Assembly (NCBI RefSeq): GCF_001247745.1 | Contig: NZ_LAIR01000002.1 | Location: 2,852,001-2,916,000 of the forward strand | From: Luteipulveratus halotolerans | Lineage (GTDB): Bacteria > Actinomycetota > Actinomycetes > Actinomycetales > Dermatophilaceae | Length of the DNA stretch: 64,000 bases | Direction of reading: 5' to 3' | In this document: piece by piece, positions 39,435 to 48,271 of the stretch | Numbering within the stretch: the stretch's first letter is position 1 | Layout: each line of letters begins with the position of its first letter | Notes under the pieces: model-generated | The model's database searches: none | Told to the model about the DNA's origin: nothing | The model's input: only the letters and a program-made list of their open reading frames with translations | Made by a program: the position numbers and the translations under genes

Positions 39435-39482
39435 GACTTCATCCTCCAGTAATGAAGTCTCCGGACATCCCGGGGCGGTTCA

Positions 39483-40004
39483 GGCCCTCAGAAGGACGAG
39501 AGCTCGGGCCGCAGTGATCGTCTCGGGTTCAAGCTGACTGCTCTGCCCGCTGAGGGGTTCGCCGGCGAGGCTCCTGGGTGGCCGTTGATGGTGCGTCAGG
39601 TGTTCCGCAAAGAGACCGACGAGAACGGCCGGGTCGTGCCGGTGTACGACCACGCGGCGACCGAGGACGTCAAGGCGCGAGAGCTCGAGCTGTGGGCGTG
39701 GGCGTGGCACACCCCGCAGGCGTGCGCGTGGTCGATGCCGTCGGAGTCGTGGCGGTTGCACACGATCGCGTTGTGGGTGCGGACGTTCGTGCTGTGCGAG
39801 TCGTCGGAGGCGACCGCGGCCGACAAGAACAGCCTGCACCGGCTCGCTGACCAGATCGGGATGACGCCGGCCGGGCTGAAGGAGAACGGCTGGGCCGTGG
39901 CGGCGGATCAGATCGGCGCTCGAGGTGCTGACCGTGCGTCGGATCCTGCGCCCCAGCAGCCGAAGCGTGAGCGGCGGATGCGAGCAGTCAGTGGCGGCGC
40001 CTGA
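39483..40004 (+). pseudogene. small terminase subunit, remaining 3' part
   Basis: After removing the IS and one GGC, frame 38118-38150 joins 39486 and gives a 183-residue protein: SDRLGFKLTALPAEGFAGEA, WAWAWHTPQACAWSMPSESW, SEATAADKNSLHRLADQIGM, TPAGLKENGWAV. This is the P27/TerS type common upstream of terL in actinophages; it recognises phage DNA for packaging. A shortened product from the ATG at 39585 would lack the N-terminal region. Confidence 0.8.
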
Positions 40005-41094
40005 CGACGAGTTCGTCGTCGACTTCCCGACGCTGGGTGACCTGTGGTCGGGGTGGATCGAGCAGCACTGCCGGGTGCCTGACCGTCACGAGCGGGGTAA
40101 GGCGTTCCGGGAGTACGACTGGCAGTTCTGGTGCACCGCGAACCATGGGCGGGTCCGCCCGGACGCGGTGTACGACCCTGACCGGCCTCCGCTGAACCAG
40201 GCGTTCCACTACCGGCGCTCGCAGGTCATCGCACCGCAGAAGATGGGTAAGGGCCCGTGGACTGCGGCGCGCGTGTGCCTCGCGGCCGTGGGGCCGTCGG
40301 AGTTCGCCGGGTGGGCGGTCGAGGGCGACGAGTACCACTGCGAGGACAACGGCTGCTCGTGCGGGTGGGTGTGGGCGTACGAGCCCGGTGAGCCGCTGGG
40401 CATGCGTCACCCGTCGCCGCTGATCCAGATCATGGCGACGTCGGACGATCAGGTCGCGAACATCTGGCGTCCGCTGGTGTCGATGATCGGGCTCGGGCCG
40501 CTGCGGGAGACGCTCCTGCCCCGTGGTGAGTTCGTGCGGATCGTCGGCACGTCGGGCGACAAGGACATGGACCGCATCGACCGTGTGACGGCGTCTGCGC
40601 AGTCACGTCTGGGCGCGCCGATCAACGAGGCGTTCTTCGACGAGTCGGGCCTGTACACGAAGTCGAACAAGCTCATCGAGGTCTTCCAGACGATGCGTCG
40701 TGGCGCTGCTGCGATGGGTGGCCGGTCGATGGAGACGACGAACGCGTTCGACCCGGCGATGGCGTCCGCTGCGCAGCTGACGCAGGAGTCGCAGGCGACG
40801 GACATCTTCCGGTACTGGCGTGACCCGGATGCGGTGCTGAAGCGCCCGGACGGTACGCCGTTGTCGTTCATGAACGCTCGTGAGCGGCGCCGGATCCTGG
40901 CGTACGTGTACGCCGGCGCGACGCACATCAACATCGACAGCATCGACGCCGAGTCCAAGGAGCTCATCGAGACCGACCCGGCGCAGGCGGAGCGGTTCTT
41001 CGGGAATCGTCTGGTGCGCGGTAAGGGTTCGTGGTTGCCGCCGGGCCTGTGGGATGGAGCGTGGGCCGGTGCGTCCGAAGATGACGTGGCTTGA
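39991..41094 (+). CDS. large terminase subunit, ATPase part
   Basis: 367 residues from a GTG overlapping terS. Walker A-like QVIAPQKMGKGPWTA, Walker B AFFDESGLYT, and the coupling region SMETTNAFDP. It ends at a TGA with WLPPGLWDGAWAGASEDDVA, just where the nuclease domain should start; the nuclease domain follows in the +1 frame. So the motor half alone would be made. This is the packaging motor in an intact phage. Confidence 0.85.
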   Translation: MAAPDDEFVVDFPTLGDLWSGWIEQHCRVPDRHERGKAFREYDWQFWCTANHGRVRPDAVYDPDRPPLNQAFHYRRSQVIAPQKMGKGPWTAARVCLAAVGPSEFAGWAVEGDEYHCEDNGCSCGWVWAYEPGEPLGMRHPSPLIQIMATSDDQVANIWRPLVSMIGLGPLRETLLPRGEFVRIVGTSGDKDMDRIDRVTASAQSRLGAPINEAFFDESGLYTKSNKLIEVFQTMRRGAAAMGGRSMETTNAFDPAMASAAQLTQESQATDIFRYWRDPDAVLKRPDGTPLSFMNARERRRILAYVYAGATHINIDSIDAESKELIETDPAQAERFFGNRLVRGKGSWLPPGLWDGAWAGASEDDVA

Positions 41095-41680
41095 GCCGCC
41101 GCCGGCGGGTACGCCGGTGTGTGGCGGGTTCGACGGGTCGACTGTCGACGACGCGACGGTCATCAAGCTCGAGACCCGCGGCGGGCACCTGTTCACGCCC
41201 CGGTACGGGCCAGACCGGCGCCCGACGATCTGGCTACCCGCCGAGTGGGGCGGCACCGTCCCAAGGCTCGAAGTCCACGCGGCGTGGGACGAGATCGCGC
41301 GCACGTACCAGCTGCGGCGGGTCTACTGCGACCCGTGGCAGTGGCAGACCGAGATTGAGCGGTGGGACGAGCAGCATGGCCCGGACACGTTCCTGGTTTG
41401 GGACACGAAGCGTGCGCGGCCGATGCATGAGGCGCTGGACCGGATGGTCACGGACCTCGCGTCGGGTGCGGTCACGCACGACGGGTGTCCGATCACGACC
41501 CTGCACGTGAACAACGCTCGGAAGCTCGCGAAGCCGAACGAGACGTACCAGCTGGGGAAGCCGGCGCAGCACCAGAAGATCGACGCCGCTGTGACTTCCA
41601 CGATCTGCCATGAGGCGGCGTCCGATGCCCGTGCTGAGGGCTGGGACGACACCGACACCCGAGTGTTCTGCTTCACCTGA
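41081..41680 (+). pseudogene. large terminase subunit, nuclease part (other frame)
   Basis: 199 residues from an internal ATG: PPPAGTPVCGGFDGSTVDDA (RNase H-like nuclease start with catalytic Asp), VYCDPWQWQTEIERWDEQHG, DAAVTSTICHEAASDARAEG. It should be fused to the preceding frame. Loss of one 5-base GTGGC unit near 41084 would explain the shift (original GTGGCGTGGC). A weak start leaves separate translation possible. Confidence 0.7.
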
Positions 41681-41697
41681 CCCGATGGGAGGTTCGC

Positions 41698-43083
41698 GTG
41701 GCGACTCTCCCCCAGGCGTCTGTGCTGTCCGACGACGAGAAGGACACGATCAACCGCCTGTCCGCGCGTCTGCGCAAGGACGAGCAGGGCATGGTCCGCC
41801 TCGACCGGTACTTCGAGGGCACGCAGCGGCTGCAGCACATCGGCTTGGCGGTGCCGGCCGAGCTGCGGAAGTTCGAGACGGTCGTGAACGTGCCGCGCAT
41901 GGCCGTGGACGAGCCCGCTCGACGGCAGGTGCTGCGCGCGTTCTACCGGCGTGACGACTCGACGAAGCCTGATGAGGCGTTGCAGGAGGCGTGGGAGTAC
42001 AACAACCTGCCTTCGGAGTCGTCTCTGGTGCAGCGTGAGGAGAAGATCTTCGGGCGGTCGTTCGTCGCGGTCGGGTCGAACGCTGACGACGAGGAACACC
42101 CGCTCATCACCGTGGAGGACCCGCGGCAGATCGCGTGCGACGTGGACCCGCGTCGTCGGGCGATCCGGTCAGCGCTGCGGCTCTACCGCGACGAGGCTGA
42201 GCGGACGACGCGGGGCACGCTGTACCTCGCCGATTCGACTCTGTACGTGTCGCGTGGCCGCAACGGCTGGGAGGTCGACGACCGCGACGGCCACAAGCTC
42301 GGCGTCGTACCGCTGGTGATGTTCCTGAACCGACGCCGTGCCGGGCAGTGGAACGGCACGTCCGAGATGGCCGACGTCATCGGCATGACGGACTCGATCG
42401 CGCGTCTCATCACGAACATGTCCGTGGCCGCGGAGACCCTCGCGCTGCCGCACCGGTGGGCGGCCGGCATGAAGAAGGAAGACTTCGTCGACAAGGACGG
42501 GAAGGCGCTCCCCACGTGGGAGGCGTACATGACCGCGATCAAGACGACGTCGAACCCTGAGGCGAAGTTCGGGCAGTTCGCTGCGGCGAACCTCGACAAC
42601 TTCCACTCCACCGTCAACAACATGCTCGCGTGGTGCGCGGCCGTCCTCGGTCTCCCGACCCGATACGCCGGGCAGCAGTCGGTGAACCCTGCCGCTGAGG
42701 GCGCGATCCGCGCCGACGAGTCGCGGCTCATCACCCGCGTCGAGGAGATGAACCGGTACGACGGCGACGCGTGGGCGTGGGTCATGGGCCTCGAGGAGCG
42801 TTTCCGGACCGGCGAGTGGGGCGACCGGAACAGCATCCGCACCCTGTGGTTCGACCCGGCGACCCCGACGTACTCGCAGCGCGCCGACGCGCTGACGAAG
42901 CTGCGGTCCGAGGGCGTCCTGTCCGTCGAGGGCGTGTGGGACGAGCTCGGCTGGGACGAGCCACGGAAGGCGCAGGAGCGTCAGCGCCTCGCCGACGAGG
43001 CCGTCGAGGGTGTCGTACCTCGTCTTCTCCGTGGGGTGAGCGATGGCGACGCGGCAGCCGCAGACGCTTCGTTCGGCAGTTGA
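41698..43083 (+). CDS. portal protein (SPP1 gp6-like)
   Basis: 461 residues from GTG with ribosome-binding site GGGAGG. YFEGTQRLQHIGLAVPAELR, VVNVPRMAVDEPARRQ, the central PLVMFLNRRRAGQWNGTSEM, and NMLAWCAAVLGLPTRYAGQQ are typical of phage_prot_Gp6-type portals in actinophages. Forms the dodecamer ring at the capsid vertex, to which terminase docks. Confidence 0.87.
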   Translation: MATLPQASVLSDDEKDTINRLSARLRKDEQGMVRLDRYFEGTQRLQHIGLAVPAELRKFETVVNVPRMAVDEPARRQVLRAFYRRDDSTKPDEALQEAWEYNNLPSESSLVQREEKIFGRSFVAVGSNADDEEHPLITVEDPRQIACDVDPRRRAIRSALRLYRDEAERTTRGTLYLADSTLYVSRGRNGWEVDDRDGHKLGVVPLVMFLNRRRAGQWNGTSEMADVIGMTDSIARLITNMSVAAETLALPHRWAAGMKKEDFVDKDGKALPTWEAYMTAIKTTSNPEAKFGQFAAANLDNFHSTVNNMLAWCAAVLGLPTRYAGQQSVNPAAEGAIRADESRLITRVEEMNRYDGDAWAWVMGLEERFRTGEWGDRNSIRTLWFDPATPTYSQRADALTKLRSEGVLSVEGVWDELGWDEPRKAQERQRLADEAVEGVVPRLLRGVSDGDAAAADASFGS

Positions 43084-44026
43084 GGCCCAGCGCAGCCAGG
43101 CGCTGCTGGTCGCGGCTGGGGTGACGGCTGCGAGCGAGGTCCGCACGCAGCCGCTCGCGCGGCTGCTGCAGGTCGTGACCGCGTTCCGTCTCCTGCTGTT
43201 CGGCCGCGCTGTGAAGGCCGTGCCGGCGATGCTCGCCGAGCAGAACGTGACCGCTGACCCGGTCGCGGTGCCGCAGTTCGAAGCGCTCGCCGAGCTCGCG
43301 TCGGATGGTCGCCCGCTCGCGACGCTGCTGGACTACGGCCGTTCGAAGCAGGGTGTCGACTTCGAGCGGATCGTCGCGACGCAGCTGCAGGACACCGCTC
43401 GTACGGGCGCGTCGCTGGCGTCGACGTCGAGGCCAGGGATCACGGGCTACACGCGGCAGCTGGTGCTTCCGTCGTGCTCGCGGTGCATCATCCTGGCCGG
43501 TGCGTTCTACCGGTTCAACAAGGGGTTCGAGCGGCACCCGCTGTGCGACTGCATCCACATCCCCGCCGTCGAGGACACCGCGTTCGACCTGACGACGAAC
43601 CCGAGCCTGGCGTTCGAGTCGATGACCGGAGCCGAGCAGGACAAGTCGTTCACGAAGGCGGGCGCGCAGGCGATCCGCGACGGCGCCGACCTGGCGCAGG
43701 TCGTGAACGCCCGAGCCGGCATGTCGACCGCGCAGGTCGTCGACCGTGGCCGTGGCGACCGGTGGACCGCACGGGGACGCGCGGCACGGGTGGACGTCTA
43801 CGGCCGGGACCTGTTCATCACCACGGAGGGCACGACCCGCCGCGGCGAGGCGTACCGGTCGATGCGCGACAACCGCGCGAACCGGGCCGCTGACGACATC
43901 CGCCGCAAGGGCGAACGGTACTCACGATCGAAGGCGCCGCGCCTGATGCCCGAGAGCATTTATGAGATTGCCGAATCCCGCGAAGACGCGATCCGCCTCC
44001 TGAAGCTCTACGGCTACGTCCGCTAG
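43043..44026 (+). CDS. MuF-like capsid protein
   Basis: 327 residues, overlapping the portal gene by 41 bases, as is usual. Long helical N-terminal half, then a conserved Cys/His part SCSRCIILAGAFYRFNKGFE, HPLCDCIHIPA typical of actinophage MuF-like/VIP2-linked capsid proteins. Probably inside the head and involved in assembly or maturation. No protease motif identified. Confidence 0.7.
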   Translation: MATRQPQTLRSAVEAQRSQALLVAAGVTAASEVRTQPLARLLQVVTAFRLLLFGRAVKAVPAMLAEQNVTADPVAVPQFEALAELASDGRPLATLLDYGRSKQGVDFERIVATQLQDTARTGASLASTSRPGITGYTRQLVLPSCSRCIILAGAFYRFNKGFERHPLCDCIHIPAVEDTAFDLTTNPSLAFESMTGAEQDKSFTKAGAQAIRDGADLAQVVNARAGMSTAQVVDRGRGDRWTARGRAARVDVYGRDLFITTEGTTRRGEAYRSMRDNRANRAADDIRRKGERYSRSKAPRLMPESIYEIAESREDAIRLLKLYGYVR

Positions 44027-44083
44027 CCGACCCAGACCTCCCCGACGGCGCAAGGCCGGCGGGCTGACCTCCCCGGAGGAACG

Positions 44084-44677
44084 ATGCACCGCACCAGCAA
44101 GCGCACCCGGAACGCCGCGATGGGGTTCGGGCCGCTGTTCAATACCGACGGCGAGCAGGGCGGCGGCACGCCCCCGGCGCCGAAGCCGTCCGACACCCCG
44201 GCCGCGAAGGCCGACGAGGACGAGGCCAAGAAGCAGGACGACGAGCCGGACTACAAGGACCGGTTCGAGGCCCAGCGGCAGGTCAACCGCGACCTCGAGA
44301 CGAAGCTGAACTCGATGCGCGACGGCTTCAAGGCCGCGCTCGGCATCGAGGACAAGGAGAAGGTCAGCACCGACGACCTCGTGTCGAAGCTGCAGACCCA
44401 GCTGGACTCCCTCACTCACACCTCCGTCGTGAATGACGTGGCGCGACGCCACAAGATCACCGACGACGACGACCTCGCGCTCCTGTCCGACATCAAGGAC
44501 CAGGCCGCGATGGAGAAGCTCGCTGCTCGGCTCGCGCCGAGCGGTGACACCCAGGACTCGGGCAAGCCGAGGACACCCCGCCCTGACCCCTCCCAGGGGC
44601 AGGGCAGCGGCAGCGGCACGCGCGCGACGAGCGTCGCGCAGGTGATGGCTGACCGCACGGCGCGCAAGGCGCAGTAG
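44084..44677 (+). CDS. scaffolding protein
   Basis: 197 residues. Acidic Ala/Pro-rich N-terminal half, a coiled coil (YKDRFEAQRQVNRDLETKLN), and the ending MADRTARKAQ. Place just before decoration and capsid genes and composition fit a siphovirus scaffold. Ribosome-binding site GGAGG. Confidence 0.75.
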   Translation: MHRTSKRTRNAAMGFGPLFNTDGEQGGGTPPAPKPSDTPAAKADEDEAKKQDDEPDYKDRFEAQRQVNRDLETKLNSMRDGFKAALGIEDKEKVSTDDLVSKLQTQLDSLTHTSVVNDVARRHKITDDDDLALLSDIKDQAAMEKLAARLAPSGDTQDSGKPRTPRPDPSQGQGSGSGTRATSVAQVMADRTARKAQ

Positions 44678-44709
44678 TTCCCTCACACGAGTCCTGAAAG
44701 GACACCACC

Positions 44710-45078
44710 ATGCCCGGTCTCAAGACCACTTCGTACGGCACCGGTGACTACTCCTGGATGCTCAACACCGATGGTCTCGATGAGGCCATCGGGGGTGTCC
44801 TGGACGTCAGCACCTTCACCAAGGCCACGCACTTCCCCGACGGGTACTTCCCCTCGGGCCTGCCCGTGAACGTCGCCGACCGCGACGTCATCAAGCCCTG
44901 GACCGACGCCGCCGGCGCCGTCCTGGGCTTCCTCAAGGGCGACCACAAGACGGACGGCGTCGAGGACGTCAACTGCGCCGTCGTCGTCCGAGCCAACATC
45001 AAGACCGCGAAGGTGCCGCTCGCTGGCTTCGCTGTCCCGTCCACCGCGCCCCAGCCGCGGTTCGCGTTCTGGAGCTGA
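44710..45078 (+). CDS. head decoration protein
   Basis: 122 residues, beta-rich, between scaffold and major capsid genes as gpD is in lambda. Tyr/Gly-rich start (KTTSYGTGDYSWMLNTDG), then ATHFPDGYFPSGLPVNVADR and ANIKTAKVPLAGFA. Likely stabilises the expanded capsid. Assigned by place and composition. Confidence 0.6.
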   Translation: MPGLKTTSYGTGDYSWMLNTDGLDEAIGGVLDVSTFTKATHFPDGYFPSGLPVNVADRDVIKPWTDAAGAVLGFLKGDHKTDGVEDVNCAVVVRANIKTAKVPLAGFAVPSTAPQPRFAFWS

Positions 45079-45084
45079 TGACAC

Positions 45085-46131
45085 ATGGGACTGTGGACTG
45101 ACCTCATCAACCCCGTCGAGGCGACGGGCATCGCACGCGTCGAGCAGTACGAGATCGAGCAGGCCAAGGGCGGCACGCTCGCCCGGTTCCTGCCGAACGT
45201 GTTCGTGCCGTCCGACCACGTGAAGTTCTACCCGTCCTCGACCGGCCTGGTCGACGCGGCCTCGTACCGTGCGTTCAACGATCGCCCCCAGATCGGCAAG
45301 GGTCAGGGCGCCAAGGCGTCGACCATCGACCTCCCGGCGATCGCGCGCACGGAGCCGCTGGACGAGATGACCCAGAAGGAGCTCGCCCGCCTGTCGGACG
45401 ACCGCGTCAAGAAGGGCATCGAAGCGTCGATCCGGCGCAACGTGCAGGCGATCTCGCAGCGCCAGGAGTGGGCTCGCGGTCGAGTGATCGACTCGGGTGC
45501 TCTCGTCGTCGACGCGGACAACTTCGCGATCAACGACGTCTTCGGACGCTCCGCGTCGCTGTCCGCGACTGCGGGCGCCGGCGGCTGGTGGAACGACAAC
45601 GCCGTCGACCGCCTCACCGCCCTGTCGACCTGGCAGGACCTCTACGCGTCGCTGAACAACGGCGTCGCGCCGGGCCGTATGGTGTTCGGCTCGCGTCAGG
45701 CGTACAACGCGTTCGCCGCCGGCAACCAGTTCAAGACGCTCGTCGGCTCGGCCTCGCGCCCGCCGCTGGCTTCCGAGGTGCAGGCGTACGCCGCCGGCGC
45801 CGGACTGCCGGAGTACGAGATCTACGACCGCTCGGTGTCGATCGACGGCGTCCTCACGAAGGTGCTCGACCCGAAGAAGGTGTACCTGCTCCCCGAGCCG
45901 GTCGCACCCGACAGCGAGGACGGCTCCCAGCTCGGTGCGACCTACTGGGGTCTGACCGTGTCGGCGCAGTTCGAGTCGTGGGGCATCGAGGCCGACGAGC
46001 AGCCGGGCATCGTCTGCGGCGTCTTCAAGGACGAAAAGGTCGGCTCCTCCGTCGAGGTCGAGGCGGACGCGATCGGCGAGCCCGTCGCGGCGAACCCGAA
46101 CGCGTCCATGGCGATCCAGGTGCTGTCCTGA
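45085..46131 (+). CDS. major capsid protein (gpE-like, HK97 fold)
   Basis: 348 residues. VEQYEIEQAKGGTLARFLPN, an E-loop/P-domain-like middle, and LARLSDDRVKKGIEASIRRN then PPLASEVQAYAAGAG and the C-terminal TYWGLTVSAQFESWGIEADE fit the major capsid protein E family of siphoviruses. It builds the icosahedral head. Confidence 0.85.
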   Translation: MGLWTDLINPVEATGIARVEQYEIEQAKGGTLARFLPNVFVPSDHVKFYPSSTGLVDAASYRAFNDRPQIGKGQGAKASTIDLPAIARTEPLDEMTQKELARLSDDRVKKGIEASIRRNVQAISQRQEWARGRVIDSGALVVDADNFAINDVFGRSASLSATAGAGGWWNDNAVDRLTALSTWQDLYASLNNGVAPGRMVFGSRQAYNAFAAGNQFKTLVGSASRPPLASEVQAYAAGAGLPEYEIYDRSVSIDGVLTKVLDPKKVYLLPEPVAPDSEDGSQLGATYWGLTVSAQFESWGIEADEQPGIVCGVFKDEKVGSSVEVEADAIGEPVAANPNASMAIQVLS

Positions 46132-46316
46132 TGGCGGCCATGAAGCGGACGGTCATCGTCCGCCACCCGGAGTCGCTGCAGGCCGTCGCGCTGGTCGAGG
46201 GAACCGAGGTCCCCGAGTGGGCCGAGGGCCTCGTCCACGTCGACGACACCGACGCGCCCGCCGAGAAGCCGGCCGCGCGCGCTGCGAAGAAGTCGCCCAC
46301 CGGCGACCAGTCCTGA
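46131..46316 (+). CDS. small head protein
   Basis: 61 residues, start overlapping the capsid stop (an ATG 9 bases in is equally possible). TVIVRHPESLQAVALVEGTE then an Ala/Lys-rich tail. Similar small proteins follow the capsid gene in many actinophages; role unknown. Confidence 0.6.
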   Translation: MAAMKRTVIVRHPESLQAVALVEGTEVPEWAEGLVHVDDTDAPAEKPAARAAKKSPTGDQS

Positions 46317-46332
46317 CGGCGAGGGGGCGGTC

Positions 46333-46722
46333 ATGAACGAGTACGACCTGCTCAAGGGCATCGGCACCAACCTTGGTCGCCCCCTCACCCAGCAGGAGAC
46401 CGAGCAGGCCCAGCTGTGGCTGGGCTGGGCGAAGAACCAAATCCGGGCCCGGCTCGGTGACCTCGACCAGCTGGATCAGGACACGCTCGCGATGGTCCTG
46501 ATCGAGGCGATCACGTTGCGGCTGAAGCGTCCTGACCAGTCTCGGCAGGAGCAGCACACGGTCGCCGTCGATGACGGGTCCGTGACCCGGTCGAGCACCT
46601 TCGACAACGCATCCGGTCAGCTGACGATCCTGCCCGAGTGGTGGGTCTGGTTGACGCCGGCCGGGCATGGGTCGGAGGCGTTCACCATCACGCCGTCGTA
46701 CGCGCCGGGGTGCTCGTGGTGA
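46333..46722 (+). CDS. head-tail connector (Gp19/Gp15/Gp42-like)
   Basis: 129 residues. Helical N-terminus (QETEQAQLWLGWAKNQIRAR, LDQDTLAMVLIEAITLRLKR) and the beta end ILPEWWVWLTP match the actinophage head-to-tail adaptor family. Sits at the first connector position after the capsid. Confidence 0.75.
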   Translation: MNEYDLLKGIGTNLGRPLTQQETEQAQLWLGWAKNQIRARLGDLDQLDQDTLAMVLIEAITLRLKRPDQSRQEQHTVAVDDGSVTRSSTFDNASGQLTILPEWWVWLTPAGHGSEAFTITPSYAPGCSW

Positions 46723-47138
46723 GCACCTGGTTCGGCGACGACATCGAGGCCGCGATCCCCGAGCTCCGCGCGCACGCCGAGGCACGCATGGTCGACGAGG
46801 TGCTCGTCGAGGCGAAGACCGGGAAGACCCGGTACAACCCCGAGACCGGGCAGGACGAGGAAACCTTCGAGGAGATGTACCGCGGCCGGTGCCGGTGGAA
46901 ACAGAACGGCGGCACCGGCGAAAGCCAGGGCGTCGTCGTCGAAGGGTCCACGATCACGCTCCTGCCCCTGGAGCTGCACCTGCCTGTCGAGGCGTCGGCC
47001 GGGGTGCGTGAGGGGATGCGCGCGACGGCGCTGACCGGCGTGCACGACCCGGCGCTGGTCGGCCGCCAGGTGTGGATCCGCCGCGAGCACGCGGCATCGC
47101 AGACGACCGCTCGCCGCCTGGGCGTCTCGGAGGTGTGA
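46719..47138 (+). CDS. head-tail joining protein (DUF6093-like)
   Basis: 139 residues from GTG overlapping the previous stop (a GTG three bases earlier is possible). EMYRGRCRWKQNGGTG, TLLPLELHLPVEAS, GRQVWIRREHAASQTTARRL; a small beta-barrel-like stopper protein by place. Confidence 0.65.
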   Translation: MSTWFGDDIEAAIPELRAHAEARMVDEVLVEAKTGKTRYNPETGQDEETFEEMYRGRCRWKQNGGTGESQGVVVEGSTITLLPLELHLPVEASAGVREGMRATALTGVHDPALVGRQVWIRREHAASQTTARRLGVSEV

Positions 47139-47139
47139 C

Positions 47140-47514
47140 GTGGGCTTCCACCTGGACATGTCGCAGGTCCGCCGACTCGCGGACGACCTGCGCGACGCCG
47201 CGCAGAGCATCGAGGTGAAGGCCGAGAAGGTCGTCGCCAAGGGTGCGCTGAACGTGAAGACGCAGATGCAGCAGGAGGCTGTCGCGTTCGACTCCGGCAC
47301 CCGTCACCGGAAGTTCGCCGCTGACATCTCGTACGACCAGAAGGGGCTGAACGCGGAGATCGGCCCGACGCTCGATGACATCGGGTCGGTGCAGCTGTTC
47401 TACCTGGGCAACTACAAGACCGGCCCGTCGGTCCCGGACCCGTCGCGTGCTGCGGAGCGTGAGGCTCCGAAGCTGTCGGGTGCGTTGCTCGACGTCGGGG
47501 CGGACATCCTGTGA
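47140..47514 (+). CDS. HK97 gp10-like tail-completion protein
   Basis: 124 residues. Helix RRLADDLRDAAQSIEVKAEK then SFDSGTRHRKFAADISYDQ-like beta part (actual: FDSGTRHRKFAADISYDQ) and LFYLGNYKTGPSVPDPSRAA; the family pattern of helix, G-T/S-L and E-T-A-P. Bridges connector and tail. Confidence 0.7.
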   Translation: MGFHLDMSQVRRLADDLRDAAQSIEVKAEKVVAKGALNVKTQMQQEAVAFDSGTRHRKFAADISYDQKGLNAEIGPTLDDIGSVQLFYLGNYKTGPSVPDPSRAAEREAPKLSGALLDVGADIL

Positions 47515-47918
47515 GCGCCGTCGGTGACGCGCTGTTGGCGCTGCTGCCTGCGGGGACGCGGGCGTTCGTGAACGACCCGCCGAGTGACGAAGAGCTGAAG
47601 GGTCTCGCTGCGGCGCGGTTCCCGTACGTCGTGTTCTGGTTGCCGCCCGAGCTAGAGACCGCGACGCGCCTGTGTGACGTGCCGAACCGGTTCGACGTCG
47701 ACTTCCGCACGGTCGTGGTGTCGCTGTCCGCCGAGGGTGTCGAGGCGTACGCGTCCCGGGTCCACTCGGCGATCTACCGTGCCCGGCCCGTGCTCGTGGG
47801 TCGGCGTACGAGGCGGATCGGTCACAACGGGTCGATGCCGCCGAACATCGAGATGGTCGGCACGCGGCGCCTGTTCCAGGGCGCGTCGTCGTGGCGGCTC
47901 GTGTCGACCCGAGCCTGA
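47511..47918 (+). CDS. tail terminator protein
   Basis: 135 residues, beginning AVGDALLALLPAGTRAFVND, then PYVVFWLPPELETATRLCDV and a C-terminal alpha/beta part. By place (after gp10-like, before tail tube) and size it is the ring that ends the tail tube. Confidence 0.65.
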   Translation: MSAVGDALLALLPAGTRAFVNDPPSDEELKGLAAARFPYVVFWLPPELETATRLCDVPNRFDVDFRTVVVSLSAEGVEAYASRVHSAIYRARPVLVGRRTRRIGHNGSMPPNIEMVGTRRLFQGASSWRLVSTRA

Positions 47919-47938
47919 CCCCACCCCACCGCACGTAG

Positions 47939-47970
47939 AGAGCACCGCTCGCACCCGTGAGCGGTGCTCT
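47939..47970 (+). terminator. terminator hairpin between head and tail genes
   Basis: 12-bp perfect stem AGAGCACCGCTC/GAGCGGTGCTCT, 8-base loop, 20 bases after the tail terminator gene. Probably lowers read-through from head to tail operon. Confidence 0.7.
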
Positions 47971-48027
47971 GCCGTGCCCCGAAAGCCAGCCGCACCAACC
48001 CATTCCATCGACGCCCGAGGAGGGCTC

Positions 48028-48270
48028 ATGTCTGCTGCACCGTACGACCTGGTGCGCGCCGAGGACCCCGACACGGGGGCTCAGATCACCATCACCCGCG
48101 CCGGCGCGAAGTCGCACGGCCTGAAGGTGCTCGACAGCAAGGACGCCGTCGACGCCGCTGGTCTGCCGCTGCCTGCGAAGCCGCGGACCGACAAGGCCGG
48201 CCAGCCCACCACCCCGAAGACCACCCCGTCGAGCAAGAGCGCGCCGCAGAGCGCGGGCAAGGAGTCCTGA
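48028..48270 (+). CDS. small phage structural-region protein
   Basis: 80 residues with ribosome-binding site GAGGAGG. Short beta start (YDLVRAEDPDTGAQITITRA), Ser/Thr/Pro/Lys-rich tail. It is the first gene after a terminator, so has its own expression or read-through. Function unknown. Confidence 0.55.
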   Translation: MSAAPYDLVRAEDPDTGAQITITRAGAKSHGLKVLDSKDAVDAAGLPLPAKPRTDKAGQPTTPKTTPSSKSAPQSAGKES

Positions 48271-48271
48271 C

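Larger units (their letters stand above)
38151..39482 (-). mobile_element. IS3-family insertion sequence, copy 2 (inverted)
   Basis: 1332 bp, same element as 33899-35230 but on the other strand; ends TGAACCGCCCCGGG and its complement, 3-bp target duplication GGC (38148-38150 and 39483-39485). Different target duplications show the two copies inserted independently. Confidence 0.93.

Noticed and set aside
33899..39482. Composite transposon made by the two IS copies
   Set aside because: Each copy has its own 3-bp target duplication (GAT and GGC) and each interrupts a phage gene that can be rebuilt, so they inserted separately.
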